From Diploptera punctata (lineage: Eukaryota > Arthropoda > Insecta > Blattodea > Blaberidae): a stretch of 64,000 bases of DNA. The notes beneath the pieces were generated by a model. The model worked only from the letters and a program-made list of their open reading frames with translations, was not told the DNA's origin and made no database searches. The position numbers and the translations under genes are program-made. This document shows positions 1 through 10,157 of the stretch, one piece after another; the stretch's first letter is position 1, and the number at the start of each line of letters is the position of its first letter. The stretch lies in assembly GCA_030220185.1 (NCBI GenBank), contig JASPKZ010001598.1, positions 157,001-221,000 of the forward strand. Direction: 5' to 3'.

Positions 1-202
1 AACTAAGGTTGCATCTAAAATACATATTAATATTGACAGATTCTATCTTATACTTGTGATGTTTAAGGTTGACACATTCTCATGTAAATTCGTATTTCGT
101 CTTGCTAATATTTTATTCCTAATTTTATTAAAGAGCGATTGCACGAAAATGTCATACCGAGGTGAAAATTTTGAAACTGACGCAGGAATAAATATGTTGA
201 TG

Positions 203-231
203 CACGCTACCTCGAGATCACAGCGGTGGAC
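203..231 (-). repeat. SINE1 5' end fragment
   Basis: These 29 bases are the reverse complement of the first bases of the SINE1 family (full copies at 3226 and 59174). The fragment holds the tRNA-like start, including CTCGAGGTAGC-like bases, but neither the B box nor the tail. It is a truncated relic. Confidence 0.75.
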
Positions 232-904
232 TTATCTATTATAATTTCATATTATTTTGTAATATTTGTATAATATTTGCAGCTCCAGAACATTGAAGTC
301 TAAATAAAATTCAGATATGTCAGTCAGTCACAGAATATAGTCAGTCAGTCACACGCCATATATTAGGTTATAACTCTGGTCTTAATTGTGATTTTTGTTT
401 CGTTTTTTATTGAGAATGTAACTTGAAATGTGTCCTCCAAACGGTATTTTGGAAAATTGAATTAGGAATCACACTTCAGAGCATGATGCAGATGAACATG
501 TTAAGCTGCATGATAAGTTGACATTTATGTCAGTCACACATACTTTGATAGATAATAAATAGCACTTTTTTCTTCAAAAGTTGTATATTTAAGTACAGTC
601 TTAACCACACACTATTCCTCTATCATATCACGTAGATAACACCCCTAATTTCAATCAATTGTAATATTTACGAAACCATTTTGCTGCAAAAGTGCATTGT
701 AAATGTCAGTCAGTCACATATGGAATTGCTCTAAACTGTTTGTAACCCCTGTCATTGACTTTCTTTTGTGTAGAGTGTAAGTAACCTGAACTCTTACTGG
801 AAGTCCTGTCTTCACCTCATGAAATCCTATATATGTATGTACTCCTCGGCCCGCTACCTATCCAAAGATATTATTAAGATACCGATTTATTAAGAACGCT
901 TTTC
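232..904. other. No gene recognised; short TCAGTCAGTCAC motifs
   Basis: AT-rich sequence with no convincing coding region. The motif TCAGTCAGTCAC or a shortened form recurs near 319, 340, 529 and 704, which suggests an old, dispersed simple repeat. Nothing else is identifiable. Confidence 0.5.
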
Positions 905-1020
905 GGATACCCCTACAAATCCATAAAATAGTCAATCTAAAGAAATATTAGTCCTGCAAGGAATACGACAAGGAGATCCATTAAGTCCCATATTGTTCAC
1001 AAAAATAATAGATTAAATAA
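905..1020 (+). mobile_element. LINE reverse transcriptase fragment (motif B)
   Basis: The plus-strand frame beginning at 951 reads VLQGIRQGDPLSPILF, the conserved RT block just upstream of the catalytic (Y/F)ADD box in non-LTR retrotransposons. The frame stops soon after, at TKIID*. The next LINE piece (1030-1850) is on the opposite strand and begins at the following RT block. The two may be halves of one copy with a 5' inversion. Confidence 0.75.
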
Positions 1021-1029
1021 AATAATTAT

Positions 1030-1850
1030 CTTCTTCATCTTCTTCGGCTTTCCCCCACATATAGGTTTGCCGTCTTCAGTTTCCATTTATCTCTACAATT
1101 CCAATCTCCCTCTTCCAAATTCCTATCATGCATTATAGTTCTGACGTAGGTTTTCCATTCCCATCTTGGTCTGCCACGTTTATTTCTTCCAGGGGGTGAC
1201 CACTGGTATATATATTTTTGGTCATCTTTCATTTTTCATTCTTTGTACATGGCCATACCATTTAAGCGTTTGATTTTCAATCCTCTTAACAACAGATGTG
1301 ATGACATTCATTTCTCTCCAAAGGAATTCATTTCTTATTTTATCCTGTCTTGTTTTTTTTTTTTTTTTGGAGGCTTCTTCTAAAATAATCAAATTCAACT
1401 GCTCTAATTTCATTCTTTTGTAATTCCATCGAAGACCAAGTTTCACTTCCATATGACAAAATATTCTGTATTATGCTCTTATAAATTTTCATTTTAGTTT
1501 CCTTTGTAATATTTTTGTTCCAAATTATTCCATGTAATATCCTAATTTCATGTTTTGTCATTGCAATTTTAGTCTGTACATCTCTCTCACAGGTACCTGA
1601 ACTTGTAATTATTGACCCAAGATATTTAAAAAATTCACATTTTTTTATTTTCCCTGTTTCGAGTATGAGGTCATCCACATCCTTTCCCAAACACATATAT
1701 TCTGTTTTCTGTAAATGTATATTCAGTCCCCATTTTTTATATTCTTCCATTAGTTTATTTATCATATATTTCATATCACTTCATCCCCTGGAAAAATTAT
1801 TTAATCATCTGCAAACAACAATATAATTAATATCACATATATTCTAGAGT
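1030..1850 (-). mobile_element. LINE RT C-terminal part, frameshifted pseudogene
   Basis: Read on the minus strand, three overlapping frames together give the C-terminal half of a non-LTR RT. The catalytic FADD box lies at 1804-1815, followed at once by a stop codon. Then come FFKYLGSIITSSG, a YGSETW block, and the LKWYGHVQRM and GRNKRGRPRWEW blocks typical of the tail after the polymerase. A poly-T run (poly-A on the coding strand) near 1353-1369 causes one frameshift. The protein is inactive. The clade cannot be assigned by eye. Confidence 0.85.
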
Positions 1851-2440
1851 GAGGTAATCTCTATACCCCCTTAAGATAATTGGTGTACTGATGCTGCGCA
1901 ATTGAGTATTGAAAGAAGGTTTCACTTAAGATACAGGGTACACACTAATGAAGACGCCTCCTAAAATCACTGGATTGCGTGACTTGGGAAGGTACTCAAT
2001 TAAAACATAACAAAGCACACAGTGGATGCTACTCCATCTCGTGGTGTAAATAATTTTATGACACAAGCTTTTTCCTTTCTTTTTTATTACCACTATTGCA
2101 AAGAACGCGAGTAGTTATATGGTTCTAGGCAAGATGGAGTTATGTTTCTACCTCATTAGGACCTAAAACAAATGCCGACAGACTTACACTAAAAAAGAGC
2201 ATTTCGCACTTGCAGTTTCTTCAAAGGAAAATCAGCACAAAGAATCTTTCTGAAAACAATTTCCAATTTTGGCTAGTAGGCCTATGTCCATATTTTAAAT
2301 TTCTTTTTGCGCGATAGTGCGTTTTGTCGTCCTTAGAGCAATGGCGACCATGATTGAAAGTTCAACTTCCTACACTTCGAGGTTGCCAACCTAAATAATT
2401 ATTCAGTAATATTACATTTACACCCACGTGCGGGAAGTAA
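1851..2440. other. No feature recognised
   Basis: AT-rich sequence without a recognisable coding region, RNA gene or repeat family shared with the rest of the window, apart from one TAGGCCTA octamer at 2277. Confidence 0.5.
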
Positions 2441-3190
2441 AACCACTACCAGTAGATTCATGGCCGAGCGGACATAAGCTCTCCATACATCCCTATCCTG
2501 AGCTAAAGTTTTCTAATCATTCCCTGTATAATCTACTTCCCTCAAATCATAGTTAATATTATTCTCCCGCCTCATTACGGGTCTACCAAATGAGCATTTT
2601 CCTTCTGGTTTTCCTACAAGAAGGTTCCATGCACGTTTTTCATTCCCCATTCGTGCTACATGTCCTGCCCAACGCAGTCTACGAGACTTAACTGTTCTTA
2701 TTATATCTCGCTTGCAATAAAGACCATGTAGTACACACTAGTATGTAGTATTCTCCATTCACCTACCTGTTCATCTCTCTTTGGTCCAAAAATTGTCCTA
2801 AGAAGTTTATTCTCAAATATTCTTAATATCCTTTTCCCCCTTATCGTAAGACTACATTTCTCGCATCCATATACTCGTAATATAGTCTAACTGGTAGGAT
2901 AACAGTTTTATGTATTTTCAGTTTAACGTTTTTTTAAGGAATTGGGACGTCAAAAGTCTCTGCAATGCATAATAGCACGCATTTCCAGAAATGAGCCTAT
3001 GTTTAATTTCTTTACTATTTGTGATTACTGTTCCTAGGTATTTGAATTCAGCCACTTCCTCAAAATTTCCATCATTTGTCATTAGTGTCCATTTCCATTA
3101 TATAATGTATTCCTATGTGTGACCATATATTTAGTTTTATTGATATTTATTTCCAGTCCCAATTTCTTAGTGGTATTCAATAATGTGTGC
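2441..3190 (-). mobile_element. LINE-A 3' fragment (5'-truncated)
   Basis: The minus strand matches the LINE-A tail seen at 11161, 21633, 46632, 57367 and 63396. In order it carries the HRLNSGNACYYA-like block, a degraded GCET block, RTVKSRRLRWAGHVARM, GKPEGKRPVGRPRMRWENN and AQDRDVWRAYVRAAMN. Frames are broken throughout. This is the region after the RT palm of a non-LTR retrotransposon. Confidence 0.85.
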
Positions 3191-3225
3191 TTGTTGGCCG
3201 TAATTAAACTGATTAACTCCATTTA

Positions 3226-3559
3226 GTCCACCGCTGTGGTCTCGAGGTAGCATGCTGCCTTGTCACGCAGAGGGCCCGGGTTCGATCCCCGGTCGGGGCA
3301 GTTTTTCTGGGTGAGGTTTATATCGGGGTTTTTCCTCACCTGTAAGACAAATGTCAGGAAAACTTAAGGCCCAAACGGTCCCCGAAATCATATGGCTATC
3401 ATCATTATCATTATCATCATCACCATCATCCTTCACCGGTGTGGAAAGCAACGGGAAGCTACTACACCTACACAATTCCCTAGTAAAGCTGCAAGCATAG
3501 CATGAAAATGCTATGATTGCAGTGAAGGACCTGACTTCGGGCAGAATTACTATGGATGG
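3226..3559 (+). mobile_element. SINE1a, full length, with target-site duplication
   Basis: A tRNA-derived SINE of 334 bp. Its head contains the Pol III B box GGTTCGATCCCC. The body has GGTGAGG and CAAACGGTCCCCGAAAT blocks, a variable CAT-repeat stretch, a short hairpin (CATAGCAT/ATGCTATG) and the terminal TATGGATGG. It is flanked by AACTCCATT at 3215-3223 and 3560-3568. It is inserted at the edge of LINE-A debris. Confidence 0.9.
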
Positions 3560-3604
3560 AACTCCATTAATAAACCATTCCTCATAGGCCTACAATCTAA
3601 ATGA

Positions 3605-4270
3605 TAAATAAAATTTAAGATCCTCGTGTCACCTTAACACCATCTATCTATCTGTATCCATTGTATAATTTACTCCTCTCAAATCTGGCTAATGTTATTC
3701 TCCCATCTCGTACTCGGCCTAACTACTGAAGGGTTTATCCGTGTTCCTCTTTCATTTCCCCATTAGTGCTACATGCCCTGTCCACCTGCCCATAGCAATC
3801 TAATGAGAATTTACTGTTCTTGTTACATCTCGCTTCACACTGATATAATTAGTATTCTCCATTCCCCTTTTTTTTCTTCTCCTCTCTTTGGTCCAAACAT
3901 TTTCGAGAGAATTTTATGAAAACTCGTATTTTTTTCTCCTCCCTTAAAACAAGAGTCAAGTTTTCGCAAACATACAACAGGATTTTAACTGGAAGAATAA
4001 CAGTTAATATAATTTTCAATTTAACGTTTTTAGAGAGAAGTTAATATGACATGAGACCCTGTAATACACAATAGCATGCATTTCCATAACTGAGCCTATA
4101 TTTAATTTATTTCTGCGCGCCATTCCTGTTTGTAATTATTATTTATAGATATTTGAATTCAGCCACTTCTTCAAAATTTCCCTCATTTGTAATTAAATGT
4201 TCCATTTTCATTGTATAATGAATTTCTATGTATAAAAAAACGTATATTTAGTTTTACTGATGTTTACTTC
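3605..4270 (-). mobile_element. LINE-A 3' fragment, strongly decayed
   Basis: A second minus-strand copy of the LINE-A tail, more diverged than the one at 2441. It shows the same order of blocks (GCGAAA-type promoter-distal region, LHALQ-like region, tail), many indels and no open frame. Confidence 0.65.
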
Positions 4271-4274
4271 CAGC

Positions 4275-4355
4275 CATAATTCTCTTCCATCCCATGTCAG
4301 AGACTGTCAAACTTTAACATCTTTCAGAAACAAATTGAATATTTTTATTAACTAA
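4275..4355 (+). mobile_element. LINE C-terminal remnant (NSLPSHVRDC type)
   Basis: The frame reads HNSLPSHVRDCQTLTSFRNK and ends at TAA. The WNSLP..(V/I)R.C.....FK pattern is the C-terminus of a Jockey/CR1-like LINE family. The same pattern occurs at 8140, 41890, 49670, 55438 and 62215. Confidence 0.65.
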
Positions 4356-4482
4356 CTGACAGAAACATCTCAGTAATAGAATTTTTTAAAACTTTTAACA
4401 ATTTGTAACAGTTTATTATTGTGTATTTTTTTAAATTTTTATGCACAGTAGATTGGAGCAGTTCTTTCATTATATATATATA

Positions 4483-4590
4483 CAGGGTGGACCGCTCGAA
4501 TGGACCTAATTTCAATTGCTTGTTACTGGCAAACGGTTGAAGATAGAAACTTAAAACAACGTTCATAGTACAGAAAAACTCACCAAGTTT
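4483..4590 (+). repeat. Mariner left terminal inverted repeat
   Basis: 108 bp beginning CAGGGTGG, directly after a TA. It pairs with 5701-5808 with one mismatch. This is much longer than the roughly 30-bp TIRs of classic mariners. Confidence 0.95.
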
Positions 4591-4669
4591 CGAATCCTGT
4601 CGGTAGATGGCACAAAGATACGTTTCTCGTTCTTAGATTTAATTGTTTGTGAAAATAGCGACTCCGCAG

Positions 4670-5689
4670 ATGAAAGCGCAAGCTGTTTTGTGGTATGCGG
4701 AGTTTAAATCAATCATTAGAGTTCAAAGGGAGTTCCGGCGTGTGTTTAACCGTGATGCTCCAACTGCTAGAAGCATAAAGAAGTGGCGTGATACATTATT
4801 AGCTACAGGATCTGTGTTGAAGAAGCATGGTGGTGGTCGCAGAGCATCCGATGAAATGGTAGCAAATGTTCAAGCCGCATTTGAGCGAAGCCCCCGGAAG
4901 TCATTAAGAAGAGCTTCGCGGGAACTTCAAATACCAAAATCGACATTACAACGGATTGTCCACAAACGCCTCAAACTGCACGCATATAAAGTGCAGTTAG
5001 TGCAACGTCTGGAGCCGAATGACATGCCGAAACGAGTGGAATTCGCCAATACGATGCTGGACCGTCTCGGCGCTGATCCTGACTTCATGACCAAGATTTT
5101 CTTCTCGGACGAAGCCACTTTCCATTTGTCAGGCAAGGTAAACCGGCATAATGTGCGGATCTGGGGATCGGAGAATCCTCACGCTATTCAAGAGCATGTT
5201 CGTGATAGTCCGAAGATGAATGTTTGGTGCAGTTTGTCACATAATAAGGTCATTGGACCGTTTTTCTTCGCCGAGAAAACTGTTCGTGGTACCACATATC
5301 TTGACATGCTGGAGCAGTTCTTCTTTCCACAAATTGAACAACTGCAGCCTAACATCGTTTTCCAGCAAGATGGTGCTCCTCCCCACTGGTCCAATGAAGT
5401 TCGTACGACTTTGGACAACATTTTCCCTGGCCGTTGGATTGGTAGGGGAGGACCAATCGCGTGGCCCCCGAGATCTCCCGATTTAACACCACTGGATTTC
5501 TTTCTCTGGGGCTATGTCAAAGATAAAGTTTACACCACCCCAGTCAAAGACCTTCGTGATCTTCGTGAGCTCATCATAGAGGCTATTGAGAACATTCCAG
5601 AAGACATACTCCAACGTACTTGGCAAGAAATTGTTCATCGCTTTGATATCGTCACAGTGACTGCTGGGGCTCATATAGAGATGTGGTGA
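4670..5689 (+). CDS. Mariner transposase, DD41D family
   Basis: Cut-and-paste transposase of the Tc1/mariner (IS630) superfamily, acting in the nucleus on its own inverted repeats. The first ATG in the open frame is at 4670, giving 339 residues. The frame is open upstream to 4643 but only through a TTG. An N-terminal helix-turn-helix DNA-binding region (about residues 1-110, with GGGRRAS linker and RIVHKRL) precedes the catalytic domain. The aspartates lie in FFSDEATF (D147), VFQQDGAPPHW (D234) and SPDLTPLDFF (D276). The last two are separated by 41 residues, counting the D of LTPLD as catalytic, as in mariners. All three are present and there is no stop or frameshift. A promoter is not obvious; expression would come from the element or neighbouring DNA. 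Confidence 0.93.
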   Translation: MKAQAVLWYAEFKSIIRVQREFRRVFNRDAPTARSIKKWRDTLLATGSVLKKHGGGRRASDEMVANVQAAFERSPRKSLRRASRELQIPKSTLQRIVHKRLKLHAYKVQLVQRLEPNDMPKRVEFANTMLDRLGADPDFMTKIFFSDEATFHLSGKVNRHNVRIWGSENPHAIQEHVRDSPKMNVWCSLSHNKVIGPFFFAEKTVRGTTYLDMLEQFFFPQIEQLQPNIVFQQDGAPPHWSNEVRTTLDNIFPGRWIGRGGPIAWPPRSPDLTPLDFFLWGYVKDKVYTTPVKDLRDLRELIIEAIENIPEDILQRTWQEIVHRFDIVTVTAGAHIEMW

Positions 5690-5700
5690 TCTGGATATCA

Positions 5701-5808
5701 AAACTTGGTGAGTTTTTCTGTAATATGAACGTTGTTTTAAGTTTCTATCTTCAACCGTTTGCCAGTAACAAGCAATTGAAATTAGGTCCATTCGAGCGGT
5801 CCACCCTG
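5701..5808 (-). repeat. Mariner right terminal inverted repeat
   Basis: Inverse of 4483-4590, ending CCACCCTG before the duplicated TA. The transposase stop codon is only 11 bp upstream. Confidence 0.95.
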
Positions 5809-5895
5809 TATATATATATATATATATATATGTTATGATTAAATGTTTAACATTGAGCAATGCAAGCTTAATATGGTATGATAAGAAAAATAAAT

Positions 5896-5963
5896 GCCTG
5901 GACGGATTCGAACCCGGATCTCTGAGTCTGTACCTCAGTGTGATATCCATTACACCACCAGGC
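5896..5963 (-). tRNA. tRNA-like sequence, anticodon loop reads ACA; probably not functional
   Basis: The minus strand has a 5'-GCCTGG/CCAGGC acceptor pairing, a D-arm with GTAATGGATATCAC, a 5-bp anticodon stem CTGAG/CTCAG with loop GTACAGA (ACA, cysteine codon UGU), and a T-arm with GGGTTCGAATCC. An ACA anticodon is not the normal eukaryotic tRNA-Cys (GCA), and the sequence lies in a mobile foldback arm. It is more likely a tRNA-derived mobile sequence than a decoding gene. Confidence 0.55.
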
Positions 5964-6195
5964 GAATCCAATTCAAACATTTATTTTTCTTATATATGTA
6001 TTATATTCTCCATTATTACTAGATGTCGCGAGAACTCGGTCTTCACTGCCATCTAGTAGCTGACTATAACAAGTAAGCAAATTAAAGAGAAAATTTTTAC
6101 TTTATAGCAGTGACGCTTTATCGATGTTCTCGCGACATCTAGTAATAATGGAGAATATAACACATATAAGAAAAATAAATGTTTGAATTGGATTC

Positions 6196-6264
6196 GCCTG
6201 GTGGTGTAATGGATATCACACTGAGGTACAGACTCAGAGATCCGGGTTCGAATCCCGTCCAGAC
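6196..6264 (+). tRNA. tRNA-like sequence, second inverted copy
   Basis: The plus-strand twin of 5896-5963. It carries one extra C in the T-arm (AATCCCGTCC) and an altered last stem base (CCAGAC), so the acceptor stem is weakened. It has the same ACA loop. Confidence 0.5.
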
Positions 6265-6285
6265 ATTTATTTTTCTTATCATACC

Positions 6286-6351
<66 letters not shown>
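6286..6351. repeat. (TA)n(GA)n microsatellite
   Basis: About ten TA units followed by about 22 GA units, at the right edge of the foldback element. Confidence 0.95.
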
Positions 6352-6354
<3 letters not shown>

Positions 6355-6549
6355 ATATTATTTACTAGTTTTAATTTTAATTTGCTTTAACTTTATTGCA
6401 TTATTAGATCTTATTTTCAGTATCTGATATTGTGATTTTGTGATTTGAACCTAAAATAAAAATGTTTGTCCTGGTGAGTGGAATATAAGGTCACATGGCC
6501 TTAACTCCACCAGACTAAATAAATAAATGATTTACTATTTATTTATTTA

Positions 6550-6870
6550 AAAACATATTAAGAAATATATAAGAAAAACGTTCGAAATGGTATGGACACC
6601 TCATAAGAGTGGAAAAAGAGAGAATGCCAAAGAATACCCTTAATTGGAAAGCTAATGGAAGAAGTGGAAGAGGCAGGCCTAGAGAGCGATGGATGGATGG
6701 ATGGATGGATGGATGGATGGATGGATGGATGGATGGATGGATGGATGGATGGATGGATGGATGGATGGATGGAGTGAAGAGAAGCATGGAAACTAGAGAT
6801 TTGAGAGAAGAAGAGGCTTTTGACAGGAACCTCTGGCGACAAATCATTTTGGGTTGAAGGAGAAACACTG
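6550..6870 (+). mobile_element. LINE-C tail containing an expanded (GATG)n tract
   Basis: A second copy of the family at 15056. It carries WYGHLI-like, [17 protein letters not shown] and RNLWRQII blocks of the LINE C-terminal tail. The short GGATGGATGG in the related copy has expanded here to more than 20 units at 6688-6772, so the microsatellite was born inside the retrotransposon. Confidence 0.8.
6688..6772. repeat. (GATG)n microsatellite
   Basis: About 21 uninterrupted 4-bp units within the LINE-C tail. It encodes repeated WMDG in one frame and HPSI on the other strand; neither is a real protein. Confidence 0.97.
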
Positions 6871-7006
6871 TATTGTGGAATATTCCTAAATTAAAAAATA
6901 GTTATTTACTTATTTATTTTACCTGATGGAGTTGAGACCTTAAGGTATTCTCTTCCACTTCACCAGGTTAAATTGTATATAGAATAAAAATTATGATAAA
7001 TGATAT

Positions 7007-7343
7007 CCATCTATAGTTATTCTGCCAGAAGGCAGGTCCTTCACTGCAATCATAGCATTTTCATGCTATGCTTGCAGCTTTACTAGGGAATGGTGTAGGT
7101 GTGGTAACTTCCCGTTGCTTTCCACACCGGTGAAGGATGATGATGATGATGATGATGATAAGGTTGATGATGAAGATGACGGCCATATGATTTCGGGGAC
7201 TGTTTGGGTCTTAAAGTTTTCCTGACATTTGTCTTACAGGTGAGGAAAAACCCCGATAAAAAACTCACCCAAAAAACTGCCCCGACCGGGGATCGAACCC
7301 GGGCCCGCTGCGTGACAAGGCAGCACGCTACCTCGAGACCACA
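7007..7343 (-). mobile_element. SINE1a, minus strand
   Basis: Same head (B box GGTTCGATCCCC), CAAACAGTCCCCGAAAT block, GAT-repeat stretch, hairpin and TAGATGG end as at 3226. Only the outermost bases of the head are missing. Confidence 0.9.
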
Positions 7344-7344
7344 T

Positions 7345-7772
7345 TATATAATAGATAATTAAAGAATACACAATATAAAGTTGACTAGGGAAAGAAAAAA
7401 ATAGTAATAATAATAATAATAATAACAAAAAAATAATAACCTATAATTAGATTAAGTAAATGGCTTGGTAAAAAAAATTAATATACAGTAATAAAAGTAT
7501 ACACATAACATGATTATATAACTCAGAAAAGAAAGCCATATATGAGCCAACAATTGACTATTACAAAGATAAATACCAATTAGATAGTATAACTGTCACA
7601 GGATTGATGATCGGGGCAAGAGGTACTATACCAGGATTCTTAGCCAAATTTTGGAATTCCTTAGATTTGGACAGGGTGTATTTTTCTAAAATTGCCATCA
7701 ATTTCAATTTTAAGAAACCATATGTACAAAATTTCTACTTTATAGTATGTATACTTCAATTAGGCCTACAAT
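7345..7772. other. No feature recognised
   Basis: AT-rich. There is a short (ATA)n run near 7404-7425 and one TAGGCCTA at 7761. No coding similarity is visible. Confidence 0.5.
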
Positions 7773-7787
7773 TTGAATTTTTTAAAT

Positions 7788-8044
7788 ACTTACTTACTAC
7801 TCACTGGCACTATCGAACCCGTAGGTTCATGGCCGCACGGACATAAGCTCTCCATACATCCCTATCCCGAGCAAATGCTTTCCAATCATTCCCTGTACAA
7901 TCCACCTCCCCCAAATCATAGTTAATGTTATTCTCCCACCTCATCCTTGATCTGCCAACTGGGCGTTTTCCCTCTGGCTTTCCTACAAGAAGCCTCCATG
8001 CAAGTCTTTCACTCCCCATACGTGCAACATGTCCTGCCCATCGC
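7788..8044 (-). mobile_element. LINE-A tail, 257 bp, with 15-bp target-site duplication
   Basis: The minus strand carries the last part of LINE-A (GKPEGKRPVGRSRMRWENN, RDVWRAYVRAAMN) and ends in an (AGTA)n tail. It is flanked by TTGAATTTTTTAAAT at 7773-7787 and 8045-8059. Severe 5' truncation plus a long duplication is classic target-primed insertion. Confidence 0.93.
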
Positions 8045-8139
8045 TTGAATTTTTTAAATGCATTTACAAAATGTATTTCATCATTTCCAAAAATTAATTG
8101 CCTGTATCACTTTGTCCTTGAGGCAATCCTCTAATGAGG

Positions 8140-8310
8140 AAAGTTGTACTATATAATAATAATAAAAGTAAGGAAATATGAAGTTAGTTTCTTTTTAAAC
8201 TGTTTTTGAGTAGGGCAGTCCTTGATGTACGAGGGGAGGGAATTCCAGAGTCGTGTGGCTGAAACAAGGATGGGTGAGGAATAGTGATGTTCAATGTAGA
8301 AGAACCTAGT
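8140..8310 (-). mobile_element. LINE C-terminal remnant (RLWNSLP type)
   Basis: The minus strand reads SATRLWNSLPSYIKDCPT, the same C-terminal pattern as at 4275 and 55438. It is followed by decayed 3' UTR. Confidence 0.6.
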
Positions 8311-8395
8311 GTTACTCAATAAAAAATGTGTTCATCTAAACATCACAATCATCACCTTGTTTAGCACGCATGTATAGATTATTAAATGTTAATGA

Positions 8396-9645
8396 TACTT
8401 ACTTACTTACTCACTGGCACTATCGAACCCAAAGGTTCATGGCCGCGCGGACATAAACTCTCCATACATCCCTATCCTGAGCTATTGCTTTCCAATCATT
8501 CCCTGTATAATCTACTTCCCTCAAATCATAGTTAATGTTGTTCTCCCACCTCATTCTTGGCCTACCAACTGGGCGTTTTCCCTCTGGCTTTCCTACAAGA
8601 AGCTTCCATGCACGTCTTTCATTCCCCATACGTGCAACATGTCCTGCCCATCGCAGTCTACGAGACTTAACTGTTCTTATTATATCTGGCTTCCTATAAA
8701 GACCATGTAGTTCATTGTTATGTAGTCTTCTCCATTCACCTCTCTATTCATCTCTCTTTGGTCCAAAAATTTTCCTCCGATTGAGGGTCTTTCCACTTTT
8801 CAGCGGTTGCCCTTTTACCAGCCGGCTGCTAGCCCTTCACATCCACATGTGTCAATCACAGAGGTAGATGATCAACAGCCAGTGTAGGGGTGACATGTGG
8901 TTAGCATGTCGAGTCCCCCAGCCGTTATAGCTGGTTCCTCAACCTGGAGCCGCTACTTATTGTAGCTACCCAATTGCCTCACGATGCTGGGTGGGCACCG
9001 GTCCCATACTGGCCGAAATACCATGAGAAAATTTCTTCCCCCATGGAGACTCGAACCAGCGCAAGTCCCGTAGCTCTGCGCCAAGGCTTCCTACCTTAAC
9101 TTTATTCTCAAATACTCGTAATCTCCTTTCCTCCCTTAAAGTAAGAGTCCATGTTTCGCACCCATATAATATAACTGGTAGAATAATAGTTTTATATATT
9201 TTCAGCTTAACGTTTTTTGAAAGGAGTTGGGACATCAAAAGTCTATGCAGTGCATAATAGCATGCATTTCCAGAATTGAGCCTATGTTTAATTTCTTTGT
9301 GCATCTCATTCCTAATAAAGTCTTAACATTCCATGTTCCTAGGAACATGTCCCTGTGTTTGAGCCTTTGGCATGGGTTCCCTGAAGTAGTCCCCGCCCGG
9401 AGAACCGAATGGGGGACTATTTGACCTGCGGAAAATTTTACCCCAGATGAACCCATGTCCGCATTTCTTGACGGTTGTATTTTTACGGCGAAAGATCGTC
9501 ACTCTTTCGCCCAAGGTACTTTTTTCGTCTGGCTTATCACCTTCGACCAGTCCGGCATGGGTAACCCTATCGGCAGCAATGCTACCGCCGGCATAGCTCT
9601 CAGGATCATTCAAGCACGCAAGCCATTCCACCACGACAAGGTAAA
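8396..9645 (-). mobile_element. Internally deleted LINE-A with both ends, carrying a SINE3 insert
   Basis: Minus-strand copy. From 9645 down to about 9311 is a 5' leader ending in an ATG frame that reads MFLGTWNVKTLL, the start of an apurinic-type endonuclease domain. At about 9310 it jumps directly to the post-RT tail (MHKEIKHRLNSGNACYYA, YGCETWTLTLREERRLR), which continues to the (AAGT)n end near 8400. The endonuclease core and the RT palm are absent. Short TAATGAT repeats flank the whole copy. SINE3 interrupts it at 8777-9099. Confidence 0.75.
8777..9099 (-). mobile_element. SINE3, minus strand, inserted in LINE-A
   Basis: Matches the fuller copy at 15841. It has a tRNA-like head with GGTTCGAGTCTCC, a body with GGGTGGGCACCGGTCCC (inverse), and the 3' end CAATCGG. 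The first bases of the head are missing. The LINE-A sequence resumes on both sides. Confidence 0.88.
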
Positions 9646-9659
9646 GATAATGATTCATG

Positions 9660-10150
9660 AAGAAATTAACCGGTAATTTTATTACAGCTAATGTAAAAAC
9701 TATGCATGAACTTCCTGGCTATAAGTTTATGATAGTTAACCGCAATTGGTAGTCCAGACACATTCTAAATATGCTAAATAGTGATGGTCTCTTGACGCAT
9801 TAACTGGGAGACAATTGTGTTGTTTGTTCCAGTGTGAACGCCATCATTAGCGTTTCTTCACTAGTATGTTTGTTAAACATATACTAACGCTAATACCACA
9901 GTCATCAAATAACGCTTTGTCCCTCTCTAACTTCTCACGGTATACTAGGTCTGTTAGCAACTGCTGCACTCTGTAATGAACTCATTGTCCTCACGCCATT
10001 ATGTCGAGCTGTGCTGCCTACCATTTACAATTTTTTAATTAGTTGCGCTTATCAAGTTAGGTTATTGTCAACAAAATCCAATTGCTAAACTGAAATTGTA
10101 ACTTTTCTTATTAAAAGAAGCGCTCTAACAAGGTGTTTTGGGACAAATTA
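9660..10150. other. No feature recognised
   Basis: Sequence with no recognised repeat, coding block or RNA gene. Confidence 0.45.
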
Positions 10151-10157
10151 CATTACA

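Larger units (their letters stand above)
4483..5808 (+). mobile_element. Complete mariner element (DD41D type) with 108-bp TIRs
   Basis: A 1326-bp Tc1/mariner transposon. Its terminal inverted repeats (4483-4590 and 5701-5808) start CAGGGTGGACCGCTCGAA and differ at one position in 108. The target TA is duplicated on both sides, inside an (AT)n run. The internal transposase frame is uninterrupted. Near-identical ends and an open frame indicate a recent insertion that may still be competent. Confidence 0.95.
5871..6289. mobile_element. Foldback element with tRNA-like sequence in each arm
   Basis: Two inverted arms of about 163 bp (5871-6034 and 6127-6289) enclose a 92-bp centre. The arms begin ATATGGTATGATAAG and are nearly identical, differing by a few bases. 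Each arm holds a complete tRNA-like sequence. The left end abuts the (AT)n run beside the mariner. The right end runs into (TA)n(GA)n. Confidence 0.85.

Noticed and set aside
5483..5980. 165-codon minus-strand frame across the mariner right end
   Set aside because: It overlaps the real transposase, the TIR, an (AT)n run and the foldback arm. It has no conserved content.
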